64,000 nucleotides of DNA from Bacillota bacterium (GCA_023390175.1 JAEWDK010000006.1:461429-525428), one strand, 5' to 3'. Positions 41,281 through 50,206 are shown, counted from the first letter of the stretch. Numbers and translations: made by a program. The notes: generated by a model from the letters alone, not told the origin.

Positions 41281-42489
41281 TTATGTCCGTGATGAAAGGG
41301 AAGCGGTAAAATCCCCCAAACGCCGGACTCCCTCGGCAATTGCTTCGTCGCTTGCGGCATAAGAAATGCGCACAAAGTCCGTACAGTGGGTTGCAAAGCC
41401 GATTCCGGGTACGGTGGCAACATACTTTTCCTCCAGCAGCCTTGCCGCGAATTCCGCGCCGGTCAGGCCGGTTGCGGAAACATCCAGAAATACATAAAAA
41501 GCCCCACGCGGCGTAACATAACTCAATTTTGGAATTTGGTCAAGCCCTTTCAGAATCAGGTCCCTCCTGCGGGAAAACGCCTGCACCATTTTATTGACTT
41601 CCCGGCGCGTAACTTCGGAATTCATAACCTCCGCAAGGCCAACCTGTATAAAGGTCGGGGAACAGGTTGTGGAATATTGGTGAACCTTCATCACACTGCC
41701 GATCATGCGCCGGTCGGCACACAAATATCCCAGCCGCCACCCGGTCATGGCGAAGGTCTTGGAAAATCCGTTCATCACAAGCGTGCGTTCCCTCATGCCG
41801 GGAAACGAGGCAAGCGAGCGGAATGCACAGCCATCGTAAACCAGAGTGCTGTAAATCTCATCCGAAAAAGCAATCAGGTTGTATTCACAAATCAGCTCGC
41901 TCAGTTTTGCAAGCGTTTCCTCGGTGTAAAGGATGCCGGTCGGATTGCAGGGGTTATTGACGACGATCAGTTTTGTTTTGGGGGTAATGGCGGCGCGCAC
42001 CGCTTCCACATCGATTTGGAATCCGTTTTCTTTATTCAGCGGAATCAGAATAACCTTTGCACCGACAATTTTTGCCACGTTTTCATAATTGACAAAAGCA
42101 GGGGAGAACACAATGATTTCATCCCCGGGGTTTAAAATGGAAATCAGCGCGTTGTTAATGGCCTCCGCTCCGCCGGAGGTAACAACTACCTCTGTTTCCG
42201 GGTCATAGCAAAGCCCGGTTTCCTCCTGCATGCGCTGTGCAATGGCTTTTCGCAGCGGAAGAAATCCGCGGTTGGAGGTATAGTGCGTGTCATTATTCTG
42301 GATGGAACGAATGACGGCGTCCTTTATACTTTGCGGCGTGCTGAAATCCGGCTCGCCCGCAACAAACGGGACAACAGGAATACCCGCATCCGCCATCGCC
42401 TTCGATTTGTCCATAATCGTGCGGATCATTGAAATGGAAATGTTCTGCAGGCTGTCCGCACCCTGAAAAATGTTTGCTTCCTGTTTCAT
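41281..42489 (-). CDS. PLP-dependent aminotransferase, class I (AspC/AraT-like)
   Basis: The 402-residue enzyme moves the amino group of an amino acid to a 2-oxoacid. The PLP lysine is Lys244 in NGFSKTFAMTGWRLGY. Other motifs are SGGAEAINNAL, NNPCNPTG and SDEIYSTL (Asp210). It resembles the aspartate/aromatic aminotransferases of group I; the exact substrate cannot be set from sequence. GGGGGA lies before ATG 42489, and an upstream ATG at 42504 lacks a ribosome site. Expression is likely under the TetR operator at 42631-42645. Confidence 0.9.
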   Translation of the reverse strand: MKQEANIFQGADSLQNISISMIRTIMDKSKAMADAGIPVVPFVAGEPDFSTPQSIKDAVIRSIQNNDTHYTSNRGFLPLRKAIAQRMQEETGLCYDPETEVVVTSGGAEAINNALISILNPGDEIIVFSPAFVNYENVAKIVGAKVILIPLNKENGFQIDVEAVRAAITPKTKLIVVNNPCNPTGILYTEETLAKLSELICEYNLIAFSDEIYSTLVYDGCAFRSLASFPGMRERTLVMNGFSKTFAMTGWRLGYLCADRRMIGSVMKVHQYSTTCSPTFIQVGLAEVMNSEVTRREVNKMVQAFSRRRDLILKGLDQIPKLSYVTPRGAFYVFLDVSATGLTGAEFAARLLEEKYVATVPGIGFATHCTDFVRISYAASDEAIAEGVRRLGDFTASLSSRT

Positions 42490-42630
42490 CAAATATTCCC
42501 CCATTGTATTGTGAATCTGTCAATGCCCTGCTGTTTATCGGCGGTTCGGTACAACTTGCGTTGTTCGCTGCGGCTGCAAAAATAAACAGCTTCATTTTGC
42601 ATCATGGCGCAATTAAACTTGCATAAAAAT

Positions 42631-42645
42631 TAGAACGTCGTTCTA
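42631..42645. promoter_or_regulatory. TetR-type operator TAGAACGTCGTTCTA
   Basis: A perfect 7-1-7 palindrome placed at about +3 to +17 of the aminotransferase promoter, where a repressor would block start or elongation. The nearest regulator is the TetR gene at 42804-43394. Its own promoter (43443-43471) lacks a copy. Confidence 0.7.
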
Positions 42646-42654
42646 TTTTTTATT

Positions 42655-42683
42655 ATTATGCCATACTTTTCTATCCCTGTCAA
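42655..42683 (-). promoter_or_regulatory. Promoter of aminotransferase-AEC operon
   Basis: On the minus strand TTGACA (42678-42683), 17 bases, CATAAT (42655-42660). Confidence 0.7.
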
Positions 42684-42758
42684 TTCGTCACCTGTGTTTT
42701 GTGTACACAAGAATTCAAGGAGCGAACGCCCTGCTTTTGGCAATCTTCCACGATACGC

Positions 42759-42801
42759 CAAAATAAACAGCGGGAAACGTTTTTCAAAACCGTTTCCGCT
42801 G
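42759..42801 (-). terminator. Terminator of tetR
   Basis: CAGCGGGAAACG and CGTTTCCGCTG pair with one bulged G (42768-42779 with 42791-42801). On the minus strand it is followed by TTTATTTT. Confidence 0.65.
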
Positions 42802-42803
42802 TG

Positions 42804-43394
42804 TCAAATGCGCAGTGACCTTGCAAACAGATACATGAATTTTTCAATTTTGTCTTCAACCCGGTACATCCGGCTTCTGCGTGACCATTCCAGCGCGTGG
42901 CCGCGCAGGGAGATAATCAGCAAATCCACTGCTTCATCTAAATCAAGGCCGGCAGAAACCTGCCCCTTTTCCTGGCCGCGCCGTAAAATCTCCTTTGGAA
43001 TCGTGTAAAGCGGGCGTTGCCGCTCGGCTTCAAGCTCCTCCGGTGCAGTGGGGAGCGGAAAATTCGAGTTGCTAATCACTCCGCCGGTTGCCAAACCGGT
43101 ACCGTCCGTGTACTGTGCAAAGCCCATTCCAAACGCGATTAGATTCTCAATCTCATCTTCACTGGTCAGCTGCGGCGCAATTTCTTCCGTCAGGTAGATG
43201 TCGATGCGGCCCAAAATGCTTGTGATGAGGGAGCTTTTTTCGGGAAAATAGTGATAAAAAGTTCCCACGGAAATATCGGCCGCGGCACAGATGCTGCGTA
43301 CGGTCGCTTCCTTCAGGTCCAGCTGATTCAGCCTAGCAATCACCTTGTCCACAATCTCATCCCGCTTTTTTGAAGCTTTTTCTGTTTGCTTCAT
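42804..43394 (-). CDS. TetR-family regulator of amino-acid/peptide cluster
   Basis: The 196-residue protein has HTH KKRDEIVDKVIARLNQLDLKEATVRSICAAADISVGTFYHYFPEKSSLI and a helical ligand domain. It lies between the aminotransferase-AEC operon and the peptide transporter, divergent to the latter. A palindrome at the aminotransferase promoter (42631-42645) fits its likely target. The ATG at 43394 follows GGAGGTGA. Promoter: minus-strand TTGACT, 17 bases, TATGAT (43443-43471). The inducing ligand is unknown. Confidence 0.88.
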   Translation of the reverse strand: MKQTEKASKKRDEIVDKVIARLNQLDLKEATVRSICAAADISVGTFYHYFPEKSSLITSILGRIDIYLTEEIAPQLTSEDEIENLIAFGMGFAQYTDGTGLATGGVISNSNFPLPTAPEELEAERQRPLYTIPKEILRRGQEKGQVSAGLDLDEAVDLLIISLRGHALEWSRRSRMYRVEDKIEKFMYLFARSLRI

Positions 43395-43442
43395 CCGCTC
43401 ACCTCCTTGATTTGCTTTTTTATTGCTGTTTTTCTTATCTGT

Positions 43443-43471
43443 ATCATAAACAGGCAGGCGGAAAAAGTCAA
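43443..43471 (-). promoter_or_regulatory. Promoter of tetR
   Basis: Minus strand TTGACT (43466-43471), 17-base spacer, TATGAT (43443-43448). Confidence 0.65.
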
Positions 43472-43543
43472 CGGGCGAATACAGGGACAAAGAAAATAAT
43501 TTTTGAAAATGACGGAAGAGTTACAAAAAAATTCATTTTGCTG

Positions 43544-43572
43544 TTGACAACGATAAAAACATCCTCTATAAT
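43544..43572 (+). promoter_or_regulatory. Consensus promoter of peptide transporter operon
   Basis: Perfect TTGACA (43544-43549) and TATAAT (43567-43572), 17-base spacer. A hairpin with T-run starts about 14 bases after the predicted transcription start. Confidence 0.85.
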
Positions 43573-43592
43573 GAGCATCATAATTTAGGCAA

Positions 43593-43625
43593 GGGAGCTG
43601 CGATTACATTCGCGGCTCCCTTTTT
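43593..43625 (+). terminator. Terminator-like hairpin in transporter leader
   Basis: GGGAGCTGCG pairs with CGCGGCTCCC (one G-T), 8-base loop, followed by TTTTT. It lies between promoter and the first gene, so it should cap most transcripts at about 45 nt unless read through. Confidence 0.75.
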
Positions 43626-43696
43626 GCATTTTGGGCAGCACCTGCGGGCAAAGCAAGCAAAGAAATGTGAAAATTCTAAATATGGAGGGTAAATTT

Positions 43697-45343
43697 ATGA
43701 AAAAGAGCATCTCTGTCCTGACCGCGCTGGTTCTCATGTTCTCTGTTCTAATGACCGCCTGTTCGGGCGGCGGCGCAAGTTCCGCTCCGGCAGCTTCTTC
43801 CGGAGCCGCTTCCGCAGCAGCAGCAGCCGACAGCTACCTGAACGTATCCGTCAGCTCCGACGAAAATCCCGATACGCTTGATGTGCAGAAAACATCTAAC
43901 TATTATGGGGTTCCGCTGAACATCTACGACCGCCTGGTCGAATGCCAGACCGTGGACGGCCAGACAAAAATCGTTCCCGGGCTTGCGGATACGTGGGAAG
44001 TTTCCAAGGACGGTCTGACTTATACCTTCCACTTACATAAGGGTGTCAAATTCAGCAACGGCGAAGAGCTGAAGGCTGACGACGTTGTTTACACCATCAA
44101 CCGTATGATGGATCCGGCAACCAAGGCTGAAAACACCGATATATTTGACCCGGTCAAAGGCGCTTCCGACGTTTACGACGGCAAAGCCAAGACAGTTTCC
44201 GGCGTGAAGGCGGTGGACGATTCCACCGTGCAGATCACACTAGACAAGGCGTTTGCTCCGTTTATTGCAAACCTTACCGTGCCGGGCGCTTCTATTTACA
44301 ACCGCAAGGCCGGCGAAGCCGCGGGCGACAAGTTTGGTATTGACCCCAAGCTTACGGTTGGCACCGGGCCGTTCATTGTAAAAAGCTGGACGCTCAACAG
44401 CGAAATTGTTCTGGACAAAAATCCGAACTATTTCAAGGGTGCCGCAAAGCTTGACGGCGTACGCATGAAGATTATTACCGATGCGAACACGGCGAAAATG
44501 TCCTTTGAAAACGGCGAGCTTGACGTTTTGGATCTTGCCGGTTCCCAGTCCCAGATTCCTTATTTTAAACAAAGCGACAAATGGAAGAACAATGTTGTTA
44601 CCGGGCCGATCGCAGGCGTTTACTATTATGCTTTCAACGAAGCGGTAAAGCCGCTCGACAATGTGAAAGTCCGTAAAGCGATTGCAATGGCGATTGACCG
44701 CAAAACCATCCTCGACCAAATGTACAACGGGGAAGGTCAGGTTATCAATACCATCGTGCCGAACGGAATTACCGGCTATAACAAGGATGCAGCGGAAATT
44801 AAGTACGATGTTGCGGGCGCAAAGCAGCTTTTGGCGGAAGCCGGCTACCCAACCGGATTTGACCTTGAAATTACCCAGTCCAATTCCAGTGCGGAAAGCC
44901 TGCAGTGCAATCAGGTAATTCAGTCCATGCTGGCGGAGATCGGCATCAAAGTAAAAATTACGCAGCTTGACGACGCAACGTTCCTCGCAAAGCGCAAAGA
45001 CGGCGGCGTTGCCATGTACCGCGGCACATGGTCCGCGGACTACAATGACCCCGACAACTTCCTTTACACTTTCTTCTCCAAAAAGAACGGAAAACTGCGT
45101 TCTACCAATTACACCAATCAAACGGTTATGGATCAGCTTGAAAGCGCGCGCACCATGGTCGATCAGGACGCCCGCATCAAGCTTTACCAGCAGGCCGAAC
45201 AAACCATCCTGAAGGATGACGCAATGTTCCTGCCCCTCTTCCAGTTGAACCATGTTTTTGTTGTTGCCAACAGGGTTTCAAATTTCCATGTTTCATGGAA
45301 CGGCTGGTCCAGCATGTCCTACTACGACATCAGCCTGAAGTAA
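43697..45343 (+). CDS. Peptide ABC transporter, substrate-binding lipoprotein
   Basis: The 548-residue protein is an SBP_bac_5 family lipoprotein. It has a signal peptide with the lipobox LMTAC (Cys22), a Ser/Ala-rich linker and the folded domain (WEVSKDGLTYTFHLHKGVKFSNGEELKADDVVYTINR, PLDNVKVRKAIAMAIDRKTI). It captures peptides outside the membrane for the DppB/C/D/F complex that follows. GGAGGG lies before ATG 43697. The stem-loop after it may lower expression of the membrane genes relative to the binder. Confidence 0.93.
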   Translation: MKKSISVLTALVLMFSVLMTACSGGGASSAPAASSGAASAAAAADSYLNVSVSSDENPDTLDVQKTSNYYGVPLNIYDRLVECQTVDGQTKIVPGLADTWEVSKDGLTYTFHLHKGVKFSNGEELKADDVVYTINRMMDPATKAENTDIFDPVKGASDVYDGKAKTVSGVKAVDDSTVQITLDKAFAPFIANLTVPGASIYNRKAGEAAGDKFGIDPKLTVGTGPFIVKSWTLNSEIVLDKNPNYFKGAAKLDGVRMKIITDANTAKMSFENGELDVLDLAGSQSQIPYFKQSDKWKNNVVTGPIAGVYYYAFNEAVKPLDNVKVRKAIAMAIDRKTILDQMYNGEGQVINTIVPNGITGYNKDAAEIKYDVAGAKQLLAEAGYPTGFDLEITQSNSSAESLQCNQVIQSMLAEIGIKVKITQLDDATFLAKRKDGGVAMYRGTWSADYNDPDNFLYTFFSKKNGKLRSTNYTNQTVMDQLESARTMVDQDARIKLYQQAEQTILKDDAMFLPLFQLNHVFVVANRVSNFHVSWNGWSSMSYYDISLK

Positions 45344-45376
45344 TTCGATTTTGGCCGCAAAACGTTTTTCAGCGAT

Positions 45377-45413
45377 GGAACAGCCAAAGCCATAATAGGG
45401 TTTTGGCTGTTCC
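45377..45413 (+). other. Intergenic stem-loop between binder and permease genes
   Basis: A 12-bp perfect stem (GGAACAGCCAAA with TTTGGCTGTTCC), 13-base loop, then GCTTTTA. Such stems often stabilise upstream mRNA or partly end transcription. Confidence 0.7.
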
Positions 45414-45433
45414 GCTTTTATAAGGAGGATATT

Positions 45434-46345
45434 ATGGCGAAATACATCACCAAACGGATTCTGACTTCCATTCCGATTTTGATTGGGGTAGTATTTATCA
45501 TTTTCATTATGTTGAATGTAATCCCAGGCGATCCGGTTACGGTTTTAATGAAGGATCATATTAAACCCGATGTCATTGCAAATCTGCGCCAAAGCATGCA
45601 CCTTGACGACCCGATTATGGTGCGGTTCGGCAGGTACATTTGGGATGCCTTCCACGGGGATTTGGGAACCTCCTACAAATTGAACCGCCCGGTGAACAGC
45701 CTGATTTTTGAAATGTTCCCCAATACGGTGCTGCTCGCAATTTGCGCGGCGGTCGTTTCGTGGGTAATCGGCATTCCGGTCGGCGTGCTGTCCGCGGTCA
45801 AAAAAAATACGTTGGTGGACCGCATCTTCATGGGCTTCACACTGTTCGGCGTTTCCATGCCGGTGTTCTTCATCGGACTGATCCTTCAATATCTTTTTCA
45901 AGGGGTTCTTCCGGTTTCTGGCTTTATCAGCTGGAAGCACCTGATTCTTCCGTCCATTGTGCTGGGCTGGAGCGCGGCCGGCAGCATTGCCCGCCTTACG
46001 CGCTCCAGCCTGCTGGGGGTGCTGAAAAGCGACTATATCCGCACGGCGCGCGCAAAAGGTCTGAAAGAAAGCCTGGTGGTTCTGCGCCACGCCCTGAAAA
46101 ATTCCCTGCTGCCCGTTATTACCGTGATGGCAATTCAGGTGGCCGACCTGATGTCCGGCGCCGTCATTACGGAAACGGTATTCGGTATTCCCGGCATCGG
46201 CCGTCTTTCGGTTACCGCGATTGGCAACCGTGACATGCCGCTGCTGCAGGGAACGGTTATTTTTACTACCATGGTCATCATACTCGGTAATCTGATAGCG
46301 GATATCCTTTATTCCGTTGTTGACCCGAGAATCCGGGTACAGTAA
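45434..46345 (+). CDS. dppB: Dipeptide/oligopeptide ABC transporter permease (DppB-type)
   Basis: The 303-residue protein has an N-terminal TM and periplasmic-type loop (PGDPVTVLMKDHIKP), then five helices with the permease EAA loop (SLLGVLKSDYIRTARAKGLKE). It forms the channel with DppC. GGAGG lies before ATG. It is 90 bases after the binding protein. Confidence 0.93.
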   Translation: MAKYITKRILTSIPILIGVVFIIFIMLNVIPGDPVTVLMKDHIKPDVIANLRQSMHLDDPIMVRFGRYIWDAFHGDLGTSYKLNRPVNSLIFEMFPNTVLLAICAAVVSWVIGIPVGVLSAVKKNTLVDRIFMGFTLFGVSMPVFFIGLILQYLFQGVLPVSGFISWKHLILPSIVLGWSAAGSIARLTRSSLLGVLKSDYIRTARAKGLKESLVVLRHALKNSLLPVITVMAIQVADLMSGAVITETVFGIPGIGRLSVTAIGNRDMPLLQGTVIFTTMVIILGNLIADILYSVVDPRIRVQ

Positions 46346-46358
46346 AGGAGGGGAAAAT

Positions 46359-47279
46359 ATGGAATTGAATGAAAATTCGCTGGAGCGCTCCGAAGCAGCG
46401 CTTGCAGAGCCGGAGCAAAACTTTTCCGAAACGGACGACACAAGCCTGAAGAAAAAGCTTCTGGATATGTGCCACGACAACAAGCTGGCTGTTTTCAGTG
46501 CAGCCGTCATCCTGATTTTTATTTTGGTTACGGTATTTGCCAATATGATAGCGCCTTATGATCCGACAAAAATCAATTTGCTGAGCCGCTTAAAGCCGCC
46601 CTCCCTTGCGCACTGGTTCGGTACCGACGACTGCGGGCGCGATGTTCTTTCGCGTGTGCTGTACGGCGGCCGCATCTCCCTTCAAATCGGATTAATCCCT
46701 ACCTTTATTTCCATGGTAGTCGGCGCCGTGCTGGGGCTGATTGCGGGTTATTTCGGCAAATGGGCGGACTTTTTTATTATGCGTTTGGCGGATATGGTGC
46801 TTGCCTTCCCGTCCCTCCTGCTCGCGATGGTGGTCATGTACACGCTGGGTTCCAGCATGCTGAACCTGTTCATCGCGCTGAGCATTATCAGCTGGGCCAG
46901 CACCGCGCGCGTGGTGCGCTCGCAGACCCTGTCAATCAAGGAATCGGAGTTCATTGAAGCCGCCCGCACAATGGGCGTGAAAAAATGGGTGATTATGTTC
47001 CGGCATGTGCTTCCGAACTGCCTGCCGTCGCTTATTGTTCTGTTTACATTGAATATTCCGGGTTCCATCCTCGCGGAGGCAAGCCTTAGCTTTTTGGGCG
47101 TGGGCGCACAGCCGCCGGACACAAGCTGGGGCCTGATGATTTCGCAGGGACAGCAGTATTTTTTCCAAAGCCCATGGTTGATTTTTGCGCCCGGTGCCAC
47201 CATTCTGGTTGTAGTGCTGGCGTTTAACTTCCTGGGCGACGGTCTGCGCGACGCAATCGACCCGTACAGTAAGGAATGA
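46359..47279 (+). CDS. dppC: Dipeptide/oligopeptide ABC transporter permease (DppC-type)
   Basis: The 306-residue protein has a cytoplasmic N-terminal extension of about 40 acidic residues, HWFGTDDCGRDVLSRVLYGGRISL, and an EAA loop (SLSIKESEFIEAARTMGVKKW). It pairs with DppB. AAAGGAGG lies before ATG 46359, so the frame from 46317 is trimmed. The gap to dppB is 13 bases. Confidence 0.93.
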   Translation: MELNENSLERSEAALAEPEQNFSETDDTSLKKKLLDMCHDNKLAVFSAAVILIFILVTVFANMIAPYDPTKINLLSRLKPPSLAHWFGTDDCGRDVLSRVLYGGRISLQIGLIPTFISMVVGAVLGLIAGYFGKWADFFIMRLADMVLAFPSLLLAMVVMYTLGSSMLNLFIALSIISWASTARVVRSQTLSIKESEFIEAARTMGVKKWVIMFRHVLPNCLPSLIVLFTLNIPGSILAEASLSFLGVGAQPPDTSWGLMISQGQQYFFQSPWLIFAPGATILVVVLAFNFLGDGLRDAIDPYSKE

Positions 47280-47293
47280 TAGGGGGAAGTAAG

Positions 47294-48304
47294 ATGGGTA
47301 CTGCTGCACAGTCTGCCAATACTCCGCTTTTAAAAATCGATGATATTACCACCAGCTTTTTCACCAAACGGGGTGTGCTGAACGCGGTCAGCGGGGTGAC
47401 AATTGATATTCCGAAGGAAAAAACCGTCGGAATCGTAGGGGAATCCGGCTGCGGCAAAAGCATGACAGCCATGTCCGTCATGGGGCTGGTGGAAGAGCCG
47501 GGAAAGGTCGTTTCCGGCAGCATTTTATTTAACGGAATGGATTTGACCAAATTAAGAAAAAAAGAGATACGAAAAATTACGGGCGACAAAATCGCGATGA
47601 TTTTTCAGGAGCCAATGACTTCGCTCAACCCTGTACTTACGGTGGGCCGGCAGGTGCGCGAAGCGATCATGCTCCATCAGAACGTCAGCCGGCAGGAAGC
47701 AAAACAGCGTGTGCTGGACATTTTCCGCGAAGTCGGTATTTCAGACGCCGAAAAGCGGTACAACTCATATCCGCATCAGCTTTCGGGCGGCCTGCGGCAG
47801 CGCGTCATGATCGGCATGGCGATGGTGTGTCAGCCGGAGCTGCTGATTGCGGACGAACCGACCACAGCGCTCGACGTAACCATTGAAGCGCAGATTTTGG
47901 ATTTAATGAAGAAGCTGCAGCGGGAAAACAAAATGTCCATCATGCTTATCACACATAATTTGGGCGTCGTAGCGGAAGTCTGTGACATGGTCTATGTTAT
48001 GTATGCCGGTAAGGTCATGGAATATACCGATGTTTACGAGCTGTTCCAGAACACGCTGCACCCTTATACGGAAGGGCTGATCCGTTCCGTTCCGAAATTA
48101 AATGCAAAACCGGAAGAAAGGTTGTATAATATTGAAGGCATGGTACCGGATTTGCTGCATCTGCCCAAGGGCTGCCGGTTCTGCGATCGGTGTGAAAAAG
48201 CCTGCCCAAGGTGCTTTGAAGAGGAACCGGAGCTTGTTCAGGTAAAAGAGAATCATTTTGTTCGGTGCTTTTTATATGGGGAGGAGGGGAACCGGGATGT
48301 ATGA
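47294..48304 (+). CDS. dppD: Dipeptide ABC transporter ATP-binding protein (DppD-type)
   Basis: The 336-residue ATPase has Walker A GESGCGKSM, signature LSGGLRQR, Walker B LLIADEPTTALD and H-loop ITHNLG, plus the C-terminal oligo_HPY Cys-rich tail (GCRFCDRCEKACPRC) typical of OppD/DppD. It powers peptide uptake with DppF. GGGGGAAG is before ATG 47294. It overlaps dppF by 8 bases. Confidence 0.93.
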   Translation: MGTAAQSANTPLLKIDDITTSFFTKRGVLNAVSGVTIDIPKEKTVGIVGESGCGKSMTAMSVMGLVEEPGKVVSGSILFNGMDLTKLRKKEIRKITGDKIAMIFQEPMTSLNPVLTVGRQVREAIMLHQNVSRQEAKQRVLDIFREVGISDAEKRYNSYPHQLSGGLRQRVMIGMAMVCQPELLIADEPTTALDVTIEAQILDLMKKLQRENKMSIMLITHNLGVVAEVCDMVYVMYAGKVMEYTDVYELFQNTLHPYTEGLIRSVPKLNAKPEERLYNIEGMVPDLLHLPKGCRFCDRCEKACPRCFEEEPELVQVKENHFVRCFLYGEEGNRDV

Positions 48305-49301
48305 CAAGGTTTTGGTTCAGGCAGACCGTTTAGTTAAGAACTTCGCCGGAAAACACTTCTTCGGGAACAGGGCGGACGATGTAATTCACGCGGTAAGCGA
48401 AGTGAGCCTTACAATTTATGAAGGGGAAACCATGGCGCTTGTCGGCGAGTCAGGCTGCGGAAAAAGCACGTTGGGCCGCCTTTTGCTGCGCATGATTGAA
48501 CCGACCTCTGGTTCCCTTCAGTTCGACGGCAAGGAAATTTCGGGGCTCAGTCAAAATGAAATGCGCGCGTACTCTCAAAAAATGCAGTTTATTTTTCAGG
48601 ACCCGTACGCGTCCCTTGACCCGCGCATGACAGTGTATGAAATTATTGCGGAGCCGCTCGTGACCCATAAGGTGTTCGCAACAAAGGAAGAGCTTCGCGC
48701 GAAGGTAATTGAACTGATGAAGACGGTCGGAATCCGGCCGGAATTCATCAACCGTTATCCGCACCAATTCAGCGGCGGGCAGCGGCAGCGCATCGGAATT
48801 GCACGCGCGATTGCGCTCAATCCGCAATTCATTGTCTGCGACGAGCCTGTTTCGGCACTCGACGTTTCCATCCAGTCGCAGATTCTGAATTTACTGCGTG
48901 ACCTTCAGCAGCAGAAGGGCCTGACCTATTTGTTTATTTCCCATGACCTCGGTGTTGTGCGCTATATTTCGAATCGGGTATGCGTCATGTTCCTCGGAAA
49001 GATTTGCGAAATAGGCGAAACAGAGGAAATCTACTCCAATCCCATGCATCCATACACCAAATTTCTGATTGAAGCCGTACCGACTACCGACTTATCCAGG
49101 CGCGATCAGCCAAGAACGATTCTCGCGGGTGAAATCCCAAGCCCGGTAAATCCGCCTTCCGGCTGCCGCTTTCACACCCGATGCCCCTTTGCACAGCCGG
49201 TGTGCAGTGAAAAGGAGCCTGAAATGAAGCCGGTTCACAACAGACTGGTAGCCTGCCATTTTGCCGGGAATTTTTCAAAAGAGGAAGAAAAGGCACTCTA
49301 A
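48297..49301 (+). CDS. dppF: Dipeptide ABC transporter ATP-binding protein (DppF-type)
   Basis: The 334-residue ATPase has Walker A GESGCGKST, signature FSGGQRQR, Walker B FIVCDEPVSALD and H-loop ISHDLG, plus the C-terminal tail GCRFHTRCPFAQPVC. It is the partner of DppD. GAGGAGGGG is before ATG 48297, inside the dppD end. Confidence 0.93.
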   Translation: MYDKVLVQADRLVKNFAGKHFFGNRADDVIHAVSEVSLTIYEGETMALVGESGCGKSTLGRLLLRMIEPTSGSLQFDGKEISGLSQNEMRAYSQKMQFIFQDPYASLDPRMTVYEIIAEPLVTHKVFATKEELRAKVIELMKTVGIRPEFINRYPHQFSGGQRQRIGIARAIALNPQFIVCDEPVSALDVSIQSQILNLLRDLQQQKGLTYLFISHDLGVVRYISNRVCVMFLGKICEIGETEEIYSNPMHPYTKFLIEAVPTTDLSRRDQPRTILAGEIPSPVNPPSGCRFHTRCPFAQPVCSEKEPEMKPVHNRLVACHFAGNFSKEEEKAL

Positions 49302-49402
49302 AGAAAGTGCCCAAAACAGCCCTGCGGGAAACAGCGGCTGTGAAAAGACGGCCGCGCCTTCAGCAGAGGTGCAGGCGTTCTTAAAATAGGAGGTATCGTA
49401 AA

Positions 49403-50200
49403 ATGAAATTATTTATCAGCGCAGATTTGGAAGGAACCGCGGGGGTTGTAAGCTGGCCCGAAACGGACATGAGCAATCAATATTACCCGTACTTTGCAAA
49501 CGAGATGACGGAAGAGGTGAAAAGTGCGTGTGAAGGGGCAATTTCAGCCGGCGTGAATGAAATTCTTGTAAAAGACGCACACGACTTTGCCCAAAACATC
49601 AATCCGACAAAGCTGCCGGAAACGGTAAAAATCATGCGCGGCTGGACAAGCGGGCCGGAATCTATGATGGGCGGCATCGACAGCACATTCAGCGCGGCCG
49701 CCATGGTGGGCTACCACACAGCCTGTGCCACCAACGGAAATCCGCTTGCCCATACTATGAATACAAAAAATGAAATCGTCACGCTCAACGGGCAGATGAT
49801 GAGCGAGTTTATGATGAACGCTTACACTGCGGCATGGTACCATGTTCCCGTTGTGTTTGTAAGCGGCGATAAAATGCTGTGTGAAAGTGCGCAGCAATTG
49901 ATTCCCACCATTACCGCGGTTCCGGTAAGCGAGGGTGTGGGCAACGCGGCGATTTCGCTGCATCCGGCTGCCGCGCAGAAGGCAATTCGGGCAGGCGCAG
50001 CACGGGCGTTTCAGGGTGATATTGAAAAATGCTTGCTGAAAATGCCGGAAAAGTTTGAAGCGAAAATCCGTTTCCATGAGCATTACCGTGCTTATCATGC
50101 ATCATTTTATCCGGGTGCGAAAGCGGACGGAATGAAAACGGTTGTGTTTGAAGCAGCGGATTATTTCGATATTCTCCGTTTCTTTATGTTTGTGCTTTAA
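49403..50200 (+). CDS. dppA: M55 family D-aminopeptidase (DppA-like)
   Basis: The 265-residue zinc peptidase cuts D-amino acid peptides such as D-Ala-D-Ala in B. subtilis DppA. Metal residues are all kept: Asp8 and Glu10 (SADLEG), His60 (KDAHDF), His105 (GYHT) and Glu135 (MSEFMMNAY). GGAGG is before ATG. It is 101 bases after dppF, ending the operon, so imported peptides may be degraded here. A strong hairpin follows (50207-50243). Confidence 0.92.
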   Translation: MKLFISADLEGTAGVVSWPETDMSNQYYPYFANEMTEEVKSACEGAISAGVNEILVKDAHDFAQNINPTKLPETVKIMRGWTSGPESMMGGIDSTFSAAAMVGYHTACATNGNPLAHTMNTKNEIVTLNGQMMSEFMMNAYTAAWYHVPVVFVSGDKMLCESAQQLIPTITAVPVSEGVGNAAISLHPAAAQKAIRAGAARAFQGDIEKCLLKMPEKFEAKIRFHEHYRAYHASFYPGAKADGMKTVVFEAADYFDILRFFMFVL

Positions 50201-50206
50201 ATGTAA

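Larger units (their letters stand above)
42490..42803. other. Control region of aminotransferase operon
   Basis: 314 bases without a gene. It holds a minus-strand promoter (TTGACA, 17 bases, CATAAT), a TetR-type operator and the terminator of the tetR gene. Confidence 0.65.
43395..43696. other. Divergent leader of tetR and peptide transporter
   Basis: 302 bases without a gene. It holds the tetR promoter, the strong transporter promoter (43544-43572) and a terminator-like hairpin (43593-43625). Confidence 0.7.

Noticed and set aside
44240..45253. 337-codon minus-strand frame
   Set aside because: It is antisense to the peptide-binding lipoprotein, with no ribosome site and no recognisable domain.
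45545..46543. 332-codon minus-strand frame
   Set aside because: Antisense to the two permease genes; composition follows the codon positions of the real genes.
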